In this document: piece after piece, positions 1 through 10,760 of the stretch
Numbering within the stretch: position 1 is the stretch's first letter
Layout: every line of letters begins with the position of its first letter
Notes under the pieces: model-generated
Told to the model about the DNA's origin: nothing
The model's database searches: none
The model's input: the letters and a program-made list of their open reading frames with translations, nothing else
Program-made: the position numbers and the translations under genes
NCBI RefSeq assembly: GCF_040939455.1
Contig: NC_134108.1
Location: forward strand, 54,575,501-54,639,500
Direction: 5' to 3'
DNA length: 64,000 nt
Source: Microcebus murinus
Taxonomy: Eukaryota; Chordata; Mammalia; Primates; Cheirogaleidae

Positions 1-1744
1 GCTTTTCTTCTTTTTAATTTTTCCTGAAATATCTAATAATTCCCAATCCCTAGCCACACATCAGTTTTATTTTCTATAAAACTAGTTGAACTTTTAAATT
101 TCCCTCTTCTTTTTAAAAATGTACTGATTATAATTTTTGTCTTGTTCAAAGACTCATATATCATCCTTCTTTCACCCATGACAAATTTTACTAGAGGGAA
201 AGTGAAAGTAATTTTGACTTTAATTTTTATTTAAATGAATCAATAGATTTGGAAGTGCCAATATGGTTATGTAGTTTGGTACTGCTGAACTCTGTAAGTA
301 CTATTTAGACCATATTCTAATTTAGTGCTCCCTTCCTCCTTACCCCCGAATTGTGCTATGTGTAATTTCTACATCTAAACATAGTTGTTTTCAATAGAAT
401 TCATTACATGGCGTCAGTGCGGATAGAGTTATAAATCATCAGACACTGGGATCTTATTGAACACAAACATGTTTATTGGCATTTGGGATATAAAGCACCT
501 CTCCAGTATCCATTTTCTCTAAGTTCCCTGGAATCATAACTGATTGACTTATAGCCAGCTGTAAGCCTCATTTTCCTATGAAGATTGGTAAGATCAATGG
601 GATATAAAGAGAATCACCAAATTAGCTCTCCAAGAAAGTTCTTTGGAGTAAGATAACTTTTCTTCATGACCCTTTGAAATCTCTTTCTTCTCTATTGCTG
701 TTTGAAACAGAGAAAATGACTGAAGCTGTAAGAGAAAACAGGTAACCACAAGATGAACTTGACAATGGAAACAATGCAGTAAAAATGAAGGATGTGAGAG
801 AAAGAAACTGGAACATTAATGATATCATAGAGCTTTCATAGCAGTTATGGACTCTATTTTGGAATATTTTTACATGAGAAAAATATAAACCTTTATCTTT
901 TAATGCAATTTAAGTTACTTTTCTAGGTATCAAATATAATTACCGAATGCATACTGTATTTCATAAGTTTGAAATATCTGAATCAGTTCATTATTTAAAT
1001 TGTAAAGTAGCCAACACATATTGGGGAACATATAGTTAATCAGTAAAAATGAATGCTGATGATAAAATTGGAGATGAAAATTATTTTCAAGTAATTGTCA
1101 GCATGAAAATTTCCATATCTTAGCATAATCAAGACAGTGCTATAAAATCATTTCTAGTGCTGCCGTATAAATGAAAAAATAAAATCAAAAATATGTTTAG
1201 GTCTTCTACTTTTAAAAATTATAAACAACAACAACAACAAAAAAAACACCCTGAAAATTCTTTCAATTTGCTCTATTGTAAATCCCAGAGAGGTAAATAC
1301 CTTGTCTAGTATCAAAACCAGTAAAAAAGCTGCAGTTCAAACATTGACCTGAAGCATCCCTGATGCCCAGTTTCTTTTTGTCTAATAATTCTTTTTGTGT
1401 CTTTGCTATAGCTTAAAGATGAACAGAATTAATAATGCTAGACTATATGTTTGATAGCACCCAATAAATTACTTTTCTTAGGGAAAATAACAAATGACTT
1501 TTATGAGGAAGAAATGATGATGATGATGGTGGTGATGATTCAAAAAAATCAGAGATATATTCCAAAATTCACCCCAAAATGTAAAGTTATAAAAATTACT
1601 AACTTAGAAAACAAAATCATAAAGCCTTTACTGCTTTTATAGTCTTTGCTTTTGATAAAAATTGACTAATTATTTAACAAGAGTGAATGTCACTGCATAA
1701 TTTTTAAGTGTTAAAAAGAAACTTGGAAATAAATGCCTTGAGGC
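1..1744. other. AT-rich unique sequence, no gene seen
   Basis: I recognise no repeat family or credible gene here. Short low-complexity tracts are present: a CAA-rich run ending in poly-A near 1,215-1,246 and a GATGATG-type run near 1,513-1,539. The only open frame (1,451-1,642) overlaps the second run and looks like chance. Confidence 0.6.
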
Positions 1745-2252
1745 ATGGTAAAAGTGTGTCAGCTGTGATCGACTGATTGCCCCATTTTTCCACACAACAC
1801 TTTTACATGCTTCTCACAGTATAACTTTGCAGTACCCCACCCCTCCTTATCAAAGGGCAGAGTCTATCTCTTCACCCTTTGAATCTGAAAGAGTCATATG
1901 ATTTAACAATAATTTTATTGTCAGCATGACATTTCTTAACCCCCAGGCTTCAAGGGACTTTACAAGATTCCAAACCCCCTTCCGAACTCCTCTGCCTTAA
2001 CCAGGAGAACAAGCCAAGTCTATCCTTCTAGATGATAGATAAATGCCACTTGGCAGAGAGCCAAGTGGGGGTACCCAATAACCCCCAGATGCAAAGTCAC
2101 CTGGCTGATTTGCAGCCACTTAAGTGAGAACACCTGAAAGAAGATGGACCTCTTCCCCTTCATCAATTTTTGAGCAGTGAATTATTGTTTTAAATTACTC
2201 ATTTTTGGAGTGCTTTGTTATGCAGCAATACTGTAGCAACAAAGAACTGACA
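1745..2252 (+). mobile_element. MaLR/MLT1-type solo LTR, degraded
   Basis: The segment has the look of an old mammalian-apparent LTR (ERVL-MaLR). A stretch near 2,000-2,060 resembles the MLT1 motif around aggagaacaagccaag, followed by a ggcagagagccaag block. The 3' end near 2,190-2,240 resembles the MLT1 end (ttgttttaa, then gtgctttgttatgcagcaat). No internal retroviral sequence adjoins it, so it is a solo LTR. The left boundary is uncertain and the subfamily was not determined. Confidence 0.6.
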
Positions 2253-3605
2253 AACAGCCTAAAATGACTATATTATTTTGAGTTATTATACCTATGTATA
2301 AACACATACATAGGCATAAACATATAATATGAAACCTGTTTTGTTACTTTGGAGTATAGGTACCTACAAATATAAGGGTAAAGCATGTGGGTAAGACCTT
2401 CACTCAGTATTTCCATGTCCTCCTATGATGCATAGAATAGAGTAGTGTAATTGATAATTAAATGCTAAATAAATGAACAAACAAAATAAATTATTTTGGA
2501 GGGATTCTGTCATCTAGAGATTGACTGATATAATCAAAAGAAGTTTAAGAAATAAGTCATTTTTTGTTTCAGTTAAGGTATCAAGAGTGTTAAAAAAAAG
2601 TAAAAACTTTGTATTTTAATTTAAAAAATTATTTTAAATGAAAAAAAGAAATAAGTTATTTTTCAAATGAACTTAGAATGCTTTTAACATAACATTGATT
2701 TGAGATTTTGTTATTTCTTTTGTTGTTGCCTATTATGAAATCCTCCAGACATTGATTTATTTGGTGACTCAAATCATTAAATATTGAACTCATGAGTGTT
2801 ATTTTTATGACTATTTTAAGTATTATTCTTACACCAGATTTTTTTATTGACTTCTGAAGTTCCTTAAAATATTCATAAAAGTAAACTTTCTTAGGAAAAC
2901 CAAATTTGAGAATTCTTATTTCCTAGTTAACAATATATAGTAAGAGTTTATCTGAATATTATAATTCTGGGATATATCTTCTATTATACTACATGTATTT
3001 CCTAAAATACAATTAATTGATCTTATTTACTGTGAATTGAATGTAGTTCTATCTCCTGGGAATTTTAATTTGTAGATAATAAATGGGAAATTCAGGTAGG
3101 AGGTTTGTTGGTTTCTTATTCTTCCCTCCATTATCTTTACTTGAATTAGCGGAAGTGGATATTTGGTTTTCTGGAAATGTTTATATAGCAAGATGTTCCT
3201 TTTATTATCTGTTGAAATTTTACATTCCAGTAGTTTAATATAAAAGCTAATTTGTTTCTAATTATGCAGATTTCCTTTTTACATCCTGTAGCTTTGATAA
3301 ACAGGTACATAAATTCACAACATAGGTGAAGTTTTAAAAAAATTGAACAGATGCTAAGATTGCAAAGCTTGCTATTAGTAAAACATTTAGGAAAAACATG
3401 GACTGCGCAAAGAGTCTACAACAAAGACTGTATGCATACAAAATTGTCTAAAAATATAAAGTTTCATTTATTACCAGATATCCTTGTATATATGTCTAAA
3501 TATCATTATAGAAACATAATTTTAAATGAATAGCAAGTAAACAATAAAATATAATGACTATAAGGATTTGAGAATGGTGCAAGCTGATCGGAGGGCATTG
3601 AGTTA
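2253..3605. other. AT-rich unique sequence, no gene seen
   Basis: Strongly AT-rich, with many stops in all frames and no repeat I recognise. The 60-residue frame at 3,351-3,533 has no family resemblance and no supporting signal. Confidence 0.55.
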
Positions 3606-4018
3606 TAAAAAGTAAAAAGGAGAGTAACATCAGGAAGATGGTGGATTATGAGTTCCTGGTATTCATCTCCCCACAAAAACACTGATTTAACAACCATATA
3701 TAAACCAGAAGACCTATGTGGAAACCCCAGAATTCCGGGAAGCAGTTGCAATACCCCAGAAGAACCCAGCGCCAAGAAGGGCTACATTGAAACAAGGAAG
3801 ATGAACAGTATCACTTTGCCTGTGTCTCCCCTACCCCAAGTGAGCATGCTACAAAGCCAGAAGATACCCTTTCGGTCCATGATTTCTCCTGCAGAGTAAG
3901 AAGAAATGAGATGTGACCAATGTCCCCAGCCTTTTGGGGGACTAACTGAGACACCTGCTCCTGTCTTGTCTAACCCAGAGTGCTGCAAGACATAGCATAG
4001 TTGGAATGCCTAGAACTT
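3606..4018 (+). mobile_element. Old L1 5' UTR fragment (left part, split by a younger L1)
   Basis: The start near acatcaggaagatggtgg and the following cccacaaaaacactgatttaac resemble the beginning of old primate/mammalian L1 5' UTRs (L1MA/L1MB or L1PB type), with the AAGATGG core typical of L1 5' ends. The frames at 3,648-3,899 and 3,506-3,988 are shadows in this UTR. It stops where younger L1 sequence begins and seems to continue at 5,079. The assignment rests on remembered consensus, so I am moderately sure. Confidence 0.5.
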
Positions 4019-5078
4019 AAAAGAATAAACAAGAAAAAAACATCAAAAAATCCCATCAAGAAATGGGCAATGGAAATGAACAGAAACTTCTCCAAAGAAG
4101 ACAGAATAATGGCCTGCAAACATATAAAAAAAATGCTCAACATCTCTAATCATCAGAGAAACGCAAATCAAAACCACAATGAGATACCATCTAATGCCAG
4201 TGAGAATGGCTTGTATCAAGAAATCCCAAAACGACAAATGCTGGCGAGGATGTGGAGAGACAGGAATACTCCTACACTGCTGGTGGAACTGCAAATTAGT
4301 GCAACCTCTGTGGGAAAGAATTTGGAGATACCTCAAACAGCTAGATAAAGAAATACCATTCGACCCAGCAATAGCATGGTTGGGCATCTACTCAAAAGAG
4401 CATAAGACATTCTATTACAAAGATATCTGCACTCAAATGTTTATGGCAGTACAATTCACTATTGCAAGATCATGGAAACAACCAAAGTGTCCGTCAATTC
4501 ATGAGTGGATAATTAAAATTTGGTATATGCTCACAATGGAATACTACTCAATTCTAAGAAACAACAGTGAGCTAGGACCGTTTATGCTATCCTGGATTAG
4601 CCTTAAGCCCGTTATCTAAAGTGAGGTGACACAAGATCAAGAAAATGGGCTTCACATCCATTCTCCATCAAATTGGTACTGACTGATTAAAACTATGGTG
4701 CTCAAATGGTGATAGTGCTCACCAGGGTTTAGGGGAGGGGGAGATACACATCTTAGGCTTGTGGAGAGCATTGTGTGGGTGGTGGGGGGGAGGGAATACC
4801 TCTAACCCTTCCTAGGGAAAGGCAAAGATATACAATGTAACCAAAAGGTCAAGAAAGAAAAAAAAAGAAAACTTTTATCCGGTGGTGGGCAGATGGGAGG
4901 GGGGAGGAGGGGAAGGATATATACTTACAAAATATGTGCGATGTGCACCACCTGGGGGTTGGACATGCTTGATGTTTTGGCAAGGCTGGGGGAGCGGGGA
5001 GGAATGGCAGGGGCAATATATGTAACCCTAACAATATTTGTACCCCCATAATATGATAAAATAAAAGGAAAAAAAGAA
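4019..5078 (+). mobile_element. 5'-truncated strepsirrhine L1, 3' end with A-rich tail
   Basis: The fragment covers the last part of ORF2, a G-rich 3' UTR (G tracts near 4,725-4,795 and 4,890-4,915) and the terminal tacccccataatatg followed by an aataaaagg tail. Flanks agaacttaaaagaa (about 4,012-4,025) and agaactgaagggaa (about 5,078-5,091) could be a degraded target-site duplication, which would place this insertion inside the older L1. Its 3' UTR is the same type as the copies near 7.6 and 36.5 kb and differs from the type at 13.8 and 51.6 kb. Confidence 0.85.
4023..4619 (+). pseudogene. L1 ORF2 C-terminal fragment, frameshifted
   Basis: This encodes the last roughly 200 residues of an L1 ORF2 protein, the C-terminal segment after the reverse transcriptase domain. 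The peptide begins with an [18 protein letters not shown] motif in one frame. It then shifts frame in a run of A near 4,128-4,135 and continues from [10 protein letters not shown] at 4,179. The C-terminal cysteine/histidine motif is complete (CWRGCG...LLHCWWNC). The match ends with [10 protein letters not shown] and a divergent tail to the stop at 4,617-4,619. The endonuclease and RT domains are absent because of 5' truncation, so nothing functional can be made. The identification is firm; the exact place of the shift is inferred from the two frames. Confidence 0.85.
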
Positions 5079-5212
5079 GAACTGAAGGGAAGTATGAGTG
5101 ACACTTAGTGGCTGGTGGGGCACACAGCAGCTGGCACGAATTGCAGCTGTCCTTGTGTATCCCAGGGTCTGGAGCAGCCCATGGCAGGTAGTGTGGTCCC
5201 CAGTTACCAAAA
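5079..5212 (+). mobile_element. Probable continuation of the old L1 5' UTR
   Basis: This GC-richer segment (ctggtggggcacacagcagc, then gtccccagttacc) lies between the tail of the younger L1 and the point where ORF2-type sequence starts. It resembles old L1 5' UTR sequence and has the same orientation as 3,606-4,018. If so, the older element was split by the insertion at 4,019-5,078. Confidence 0.4.
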
Positions 5213-6350
5213 GCAATCTATGCCTTCAAGCTATTCCTATAAAATCTCGATGGAATTTTTTTTCAGAGATAAGAAAAACAATCCTAAAATTTGTATGGAA
5301 TAACAAAAGACCCAGAATAGCCAAAACAATGCTAGAAAAAAGAATAAAGCTGGAGTCATGCTTCCTGACTTCAAAATATATTACAAAGCTTCAGAAATTA
5401 AAACAGTATTGTACTGATATAAAATCAGACATACACCAATGATACAAAATAGAGAGTGCAGAAATCAACAAATGCATGTTGGTCAAATAATCTCCAACAA
5501 GGGTTCCAAGAATACACAAAGGGGAAAGGAAAATCTGTTCAACAAATGTTGTTGGGAAAATGGATATCCACATGCAAAGGAATGAAATTGGACACCTATA
5601 TTATATTATACACAAAAATCAACTCAAAGAGGGTTAGGCTTAAATGTAAAATCTGAAACTGTACAACTCCTAGAAGAAAACATAGGGCAAAAGCTTCAGG
5701 ACATTGATCTTGAAATGATTTTGTGGGTATGACACCAAAAAGTACAGATAACAAAAGTAAAAAATACAAGTAGGACTACATCAAACTAAAAAACTCCACA
5801 GTGAATGAAATAATTATTAGAGTGAAAAGGTACTATAGAAGACCTAATAAATGGGAGAAAATGTTGGAAACTATCTGATAAAGATTAGTATCCAAAATAT
5901 GTAGGGAACTCCTATAACTCGATAGCAAGAAAAAAATAACTTGATTAAAAATGGGCAAAAGACTTGAATAGACATTTTATTAGATGGCATATGAATGGCC
6001 AAAGCTACATGAAAATGTGCTCAACATCTTTAATTAACAGAGAAGTAAAATTCAAAACTGCAGTGAAGTATCAACATATACCTGTCAGGATTATTATTAT
6101 TTAAAACAAAGATTTTGACACCAGGTGTTGGTGAGAAATTAGAATCCTTGTGCATTGTTGGTAAGAATGTAAAATAGTGCAGCCACTATGGAAAATAGTA
6201 GGGAGGTTTCTCAAAAGACTAAAAAAAGAACTACTATATGATCCAGCAATCTCACTTCTGGGTTTAGAGTCAAAAGAACTGAAATCAAAATCTTGAAGAG
6301 ATATGTGTACTCTCATGTTCAGTGCAGCATTATTCATTATGCATTTGTTG
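5213..6350 (+). mobile_element. Old L1 (L1M/L1P-type) ORF2 fragment, decayed
   Basis: From aaaagcaatctatgccttca on, the sequence follows the second half of L1 ORF2: a remnant of the AIPIK region, then agacccagaatagcc, then tgatccagcaatctcact near 6,240. It is full of stops and indels, which produce the short frames at 5,098-5,656. It ends without a 3' UTR or A-tail, so it is 3' incomplete. The join at about 5,213 links 5' UTR-like sequence directly to mid-ORF2, skipping ORF1 and the start of ORF2. Confidence 0.8.
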
Positions 6351-6564
6351 GTTGATAGATACTATTTTTAAGATAAAGGAAATCTTACTCTATTTTCAGT
6401 TTGTTAAAAATCTTAATCATAAATGAGTATTGAATTTTATTTTAAAAATGTGTATTTATTGACTTACATAGAGTTGTTGTTGTTTTAATCCTTTAGAATA
6501 TTCCCTTCTTTTCCTTGAATCTAGCAGTGGTTGAATGTATGCTTACCATAATGCAAATTTTTTG

Positions 6565-6690
6565 TTTATTTATTTTTAAACTTTCTATTTTTAATCATTA
6601 TGAATAAATACTAGTCATATATATTTATAGGGTACATGCAATGTTTTCAAGGAGAACATTATATAAGTGAAATAAGCCACAATGCAAAAT
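6565..6690 (-). mobile_element. Small L1 3' fragment with an inverted piece
   Basis: Positions 6,565-6,647 read as an antisense L1 3' UTR (motif atatatttatagggtacatg). About 6,648-6,686 reads in the sense direction as the ORF2-end motif acattatataagtgaaataa. Head-to-tail reversal inside one tiny copy is the pattern left by twin priming. The pieces are short, so confidence is limited. Confidence 0.5.
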
Positions 6691-7600
6691 TTTACTTCAT
6701 TTTATTTTTTAATCTTTCCTTTTTTACAAGAATTTTGGTTTAGGCAAATAGATATCAGTTAACAATGGGTACAAAATAATAGTAGAAAATATAGTATTGA
6801 GTATGTGGTATTTTGTATGCATTATATCCTCAAAATATTTTTCTTAGATTATATTATTGTTATATAAGACAATAGAGAGTTTTTGAATCAATATCATTTA
6901 AATGAATTTAGGTGTTTTTTTTTTAAACCAACAAATATAAGTTGGAGAAATACCCACATTTGAAATGAAATAATTCTGCTTTTTTTTCTGATTATCTTCA
7001 TTTTTCTGATATAGACCTAAAGACAGTACTGTAGCTGAGGGCTATGTAATAAATTTTGTTCAAACTGAATATTGTCATTTGGGCAACTAAAAAAAGGAAT
7101 ATCAGTCTTTCCTGAAACTTTAGTAATGCTTAACGGTTTTAGAGAAGTATTTGAGAACTTGAATATCTTCAGCAAATTATTTTCTTTACCAAAAGTCAAA
7201 GTGATCATTTCTACTGAGGATCTGTAACATTTGAAGAAATATTCATTTTTCATTTGGCTAAAACAAATATTTTTATTTTCTACTGACTAAATTCATTTGA
7301 AAACATGTTATGTTAGAATATGCTCATTTAGTCATTTATTGTTTTTCCAGACATAAAGCTGTCATTGATTGAATAAATTTACCAAAACCAGCCTTGTTTT
7401 GGATGCTATGCAAATTCTGTAGGTCAAAGAGAGAGAATTAAAAAATTTTCAAATCAAAATAGCTTTTTTTCTGTTTATATATGGACATTTGAAAGTTACA
7501 AATGAAACTACAGCTCTAAGGATAAATCTATCATGCTTTTCCTCATTTTTCAAGAGAATTTGGAACCGACTTTGAAGCCCTTGAAAGAGTATTCAATGGT
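6691..7600. other. AT-rich unique sequence, no gene seen
   Basis: No repeat family or coding signal recognised. The 78-residue minus-strand frame at 7,017-7,253 has no recognisable family. Confidence 0.5.
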
Positions 7601-7603
7601 ATT

Positions 7604-7620
7604 TCTCTCTCTCTCTCTCT
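7604..7620. repeat. (CT)n microsatellite
   Basis: A pure CT run of about eight units passes straight into poly-T (7,621-7,627), which is the reverse complement of the A-tail of the adjoining minus-strand L1. Confidence 0.9.
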
Positions 7621-8023
7621 TTTTTTAAAATTTCTTTTTGTACCCCCATATGATGAGGGTACAAATGTTTAGGTTATATATATTGCCTTTGCCCCAGAGT
7701 CAGAGCTTCAAGCATGTCCATCCCCCAGAGGGTGCACACTGCACCCATTAAGTATGAATATACCCATCACCTCCTCACCCTCCCACCTGCTTAACACCTG
7801 ATGAAAGTTACTACTATATGTGCACATAAGTGTTGATCAGTTAATATCAATTTGATGGTGAGTACATGTGGTGCTTGTTTTTCCATTCTTGTGATACTTC
7901 ACTTAGTAGAATGGGTTCCAGCTCTACCCAGGATAATACAAGAGGTGCTAGATCACCATTGCTTTTTATGGCTGAGTAGAACTCCATGTTGTACACATAC
8001 CACATTTTATTAATCCACTCATG
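7621..8023 (-). mobile_element. Strepsirrhine L1 3' end (main part of a twin-primed copy)
   Basis: Antisense 3' UTR starts with the poly-T tail and tacccccatatgatg. It passes through the type-A 3' UTR (gtttaggttatatatattgc) and the G-rich tract seen here as C-rich sequence. It then enters the ORF2 C-terminus (ccattgctttttatggctga, then attttattaatccactcatg). At about 8,023 the orientation flips, and the next piece is sense ORF2. Confidence 0.85.
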
Positions 8024-8275
8024 TAAAAATCAAACAACCCCATTAATAAGTGGACAAAGGACAGGAATGGAAAGTTTTCAAAAGAAGACAAGACTAATGG
8101 CCAGCAAACATGAAAAAATGCTCAATATCTTTAATCATCAGGGAAATGTAAATCAAATCCTCTAGGAGATATCACTTAACTCCAGTGAGAATGACTTTTA
8201 TTGAAAAGTCCCAAAACAATAAATGTTGGTGTGGATGCAGAGATATAGGAACACTCATACACTGCGGGTAAATAT
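8024..8275 (+). mobile_element. Inverted 5' piece of the same L1 (ORF2)
   Basis: This sense-strand ORF2 segment includes the remnant of the NPIK region, then gaagacaagactaatggcca and atcatcagggaaatgtaaat. It ends at acactcatacactgcgggta. In L1 coordinates it lies just upstream of the piece at 7,621-8,023, separated by a gap I estimate at roughly 200 bases. Inversion plus a small loss at the junction is the classic twin-priming product. Confidence 0.8.
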
Positions 8276-9075
8276 TTCATTTTTTACCTCTTTATTTTCC
8301 TTCAGAATTACATTTTGAGTCAGTGGAAAATAATCTATTTTCACTCTTTTATACTAACAGGAAACCATTGCTTTTCAAATAAATAAATATATCTGTCATT
8401 TAAACATATTTTTGAAAATAAATATTAATTCTAATATTAAGGACTGAGAATTCAGTAAATATATACTACATGGAAACACAAAATTGCCATCATTATTTAT
8501 CTGATTGTCTGGAAATCCAAGGGTTATATGCAAAATAGCTTATCACAATGCTTTGTTTTATACACTTTCTACTCTATGGAGATTATTTTGCTTTCCCAAT
8601 GTGATTCATATCTGCCAATACAACATTAAGAGTAGTGCTGTACACAGAAGCTTAAGAAATAGTATTTTTAAAACTATTTAAATGAATACCTGTCCACTTG
8701 TGGTTCTGAACACTAAACATTTATCTACTATTTTATTTTATTTTTATTTTTTTATTTTTTTTAATTCAGGATATTATGGATGTTAGTAAATTTTCTGGCA
8801 CCACCCCAATTATTTGTTACACATATATTATCCATGATTACAGTGTTTTTAATCCAAAGCACAATTAAAATAAAATATACCATATCTATATTCTAATGCA
8901 TCAAATATGGCTATTTTCTCAACTTTTAAAATAGTATATATATATATGGTGTACAGATTTGAAATATTATGATATAATGATATGATATTCATATATTCTT
9001 TAAGGTATTTATGAATTCAAAAATCGAGAGTTAACTCACATCACTATATACTATAAAACATTTGATTCATTGCTA
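8276..9075. other. AT-rich unique sequence with a T-rich tract
   Basis: No gene seen. A T/A-rich tract at about 8,731-8,765 is followed by aattcaggatattatgg, which faintly recalls an antisense L1 3' terminus; too little follows to assign it. A TA run sits near 8,935-8,946. Confidence 0.45.
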
Positions 9076-9420
9076 TTAAAGTCAAGATCAAGGCAAGAAT
9101 GCTCCTCACCAACATTACTATTCAGTATTAAATGGGGATGTTAATGCAATAAAATAAGATAAATAAATGAGGCAATAAGCTAGCAATGAAGGTATATAGT
9201 CATCATTACTTATAGATTGTGTGAGCCTGATTATTTAGCAATAAGTTCCAACACAGTCAGCTAACCAAAGATTTTAAATAATGAAAAAAATCTATAAGTG
9301 GCAAGTTAAAAAAATCAATGCAAATACTCAATATAAAAAAGTCAGTAAAGCATATATGAATAAAATGAAAAAAGTTTGTTCACTGTCATTAAAGAAAGTC
9401 TGCATAAATATACAGCCTTA
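9076..9420 (+). mobile_element. Very old L1M ORF2 remnant (tentative)
   Basis: Phrases such as gatcaaggcaagaatgctc followed by ctattcagtatta resemble the L1 ORF2 region just before the RT active site. The active-site codons themselves cannot be read. The copy is highly diverged. Confidence 0.4.
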
Positions 9421-10290
9421 ATATTTTCTGTGTCAATGATTTCCACATTATCCTAAATTTACCAAAAATCACAATTATATAATTTGTGTAACTCAACACA
9501 TTAAGTAGCAAAAATTAGCCAAGGAAGTTATGACGAAGATACCAATTTTGTCATGAAATTAATCATATTTTAATCCATTTATTTTCTACTACATTGTTTT
9601 TAATACTGTTTACCATTTATTTCTATTCTAGTTTTTGTATTTCTTACTAATATCTAGAAATTTTTCATATAGTATCAATAAGATATTTTGTCTATTGTAG
9701 AGTACATATTTCCTTCTACTCTATTGTTTTTTACTTAAATTTATTATGTCTTTCCTCCTGCAGATGTCTTTGATTTTCCCATGAGATTTTTGGATAGATT
9801 TTGCATTTTGCTTGGAAAAAACTTTTCCACTCCATAATTACACTATATGATATTTGTTTACTTTTGTTTTGAAAATTAATAATAATATTTTGGCCTAATA
9901 CACAGTCCAATTATATGACTATTATACAAGTCTTGCAAAATACTATTAAGTTGAGTTTAAAATATTATATAGGCTTATTTTTGTAATATCACTTTTTGAT
10001 TTCTTTACAAAAATTCCTTACATACAATTTTTGTTTCGTATTCACTAAGCTAAACTGTTCAATATATGAAAGCTTAATGACTATAAAATTCTCTTCGCAA
10101 TGTGTCACAGCAGTATCATAAAATTTTATATAAAACTATAAATTCATTCAATCTTAACTAGAATTTAATTTTTTGCTCTTGCTTCTTAAAATGCCATTCT
10201 CTTTTTTTAATTCATGTTTATATGGATGAATAAGACTATCAATATTTTTCAGATATAATTGAATAGTTTCCAATTTTTGTGTATTTAAAA
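9421..10290. other. AT-rich sequence, possibly antisense L1M dust
   Basis: No gene. Around 9,640-9,840, fragments such as gattttgcattttgcttgg and acttttccactcc hint at antisense L1M, but the similarity is too weak to claim. Confidence 0.4.
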
Positions 10291-10760
10291 ACCATTTATT
10301 TTATTATTAGTTCATTTTTATTGAGGTATAATTGATATTATAAAATGCACAGATCTTCAGTGTGTGGTCCAATGAGATTTTACACATGCATTTCTATTAT
10401 TCAAGAAATGTTCCTTCGGCCCTTTCTTCATTAGTTTCACTGTCATCACAAAGTGATCACTCTACTGATGGTTTTCACCATAGATTAATTTTGACTGTCT
10501 AGAATGTCATAGTACTCTTGTCTCTGATTTTTTCAACTAACATGGTTTTGAGATTGATCATATTGCTACATAAATCCATAGTTTTTACCTATTTATTTCT
10601 GAAAAGCATTCCTTTAATAAGAATAAAGCACCATTTGTCTATTCAGTTTCCAACCCAATGGATATTTGCATTTTTTCTAATTCATTCTGTTTATTGATTT
10701 ATTTTTTTATTAATATTACAGGATAAATCTCTAGCTCACTGCTTTATATGTTCCTAATGA
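10291..10760 (-). mobile_element. Old L1M (L1MB/L1MC-type) 3' end, antisense
   Basis: Begins with tcatttttattgaggtataa, a hallmark of antisense L1MB/L1MC 3' UTRs. It continues through ttttgagattgatcatattg and the caccatttgtctattcagtt / ccaacccaatggatatttgc region, corresponding to the end of ORF2. Divergence is high. Confidence 0.7.

Noticed and set aside
3506..3988. Minus-strand 89- and 68-residue frames with plus-strand partners
   Set aside because: Shadows within the decayed L1 5' UTR.
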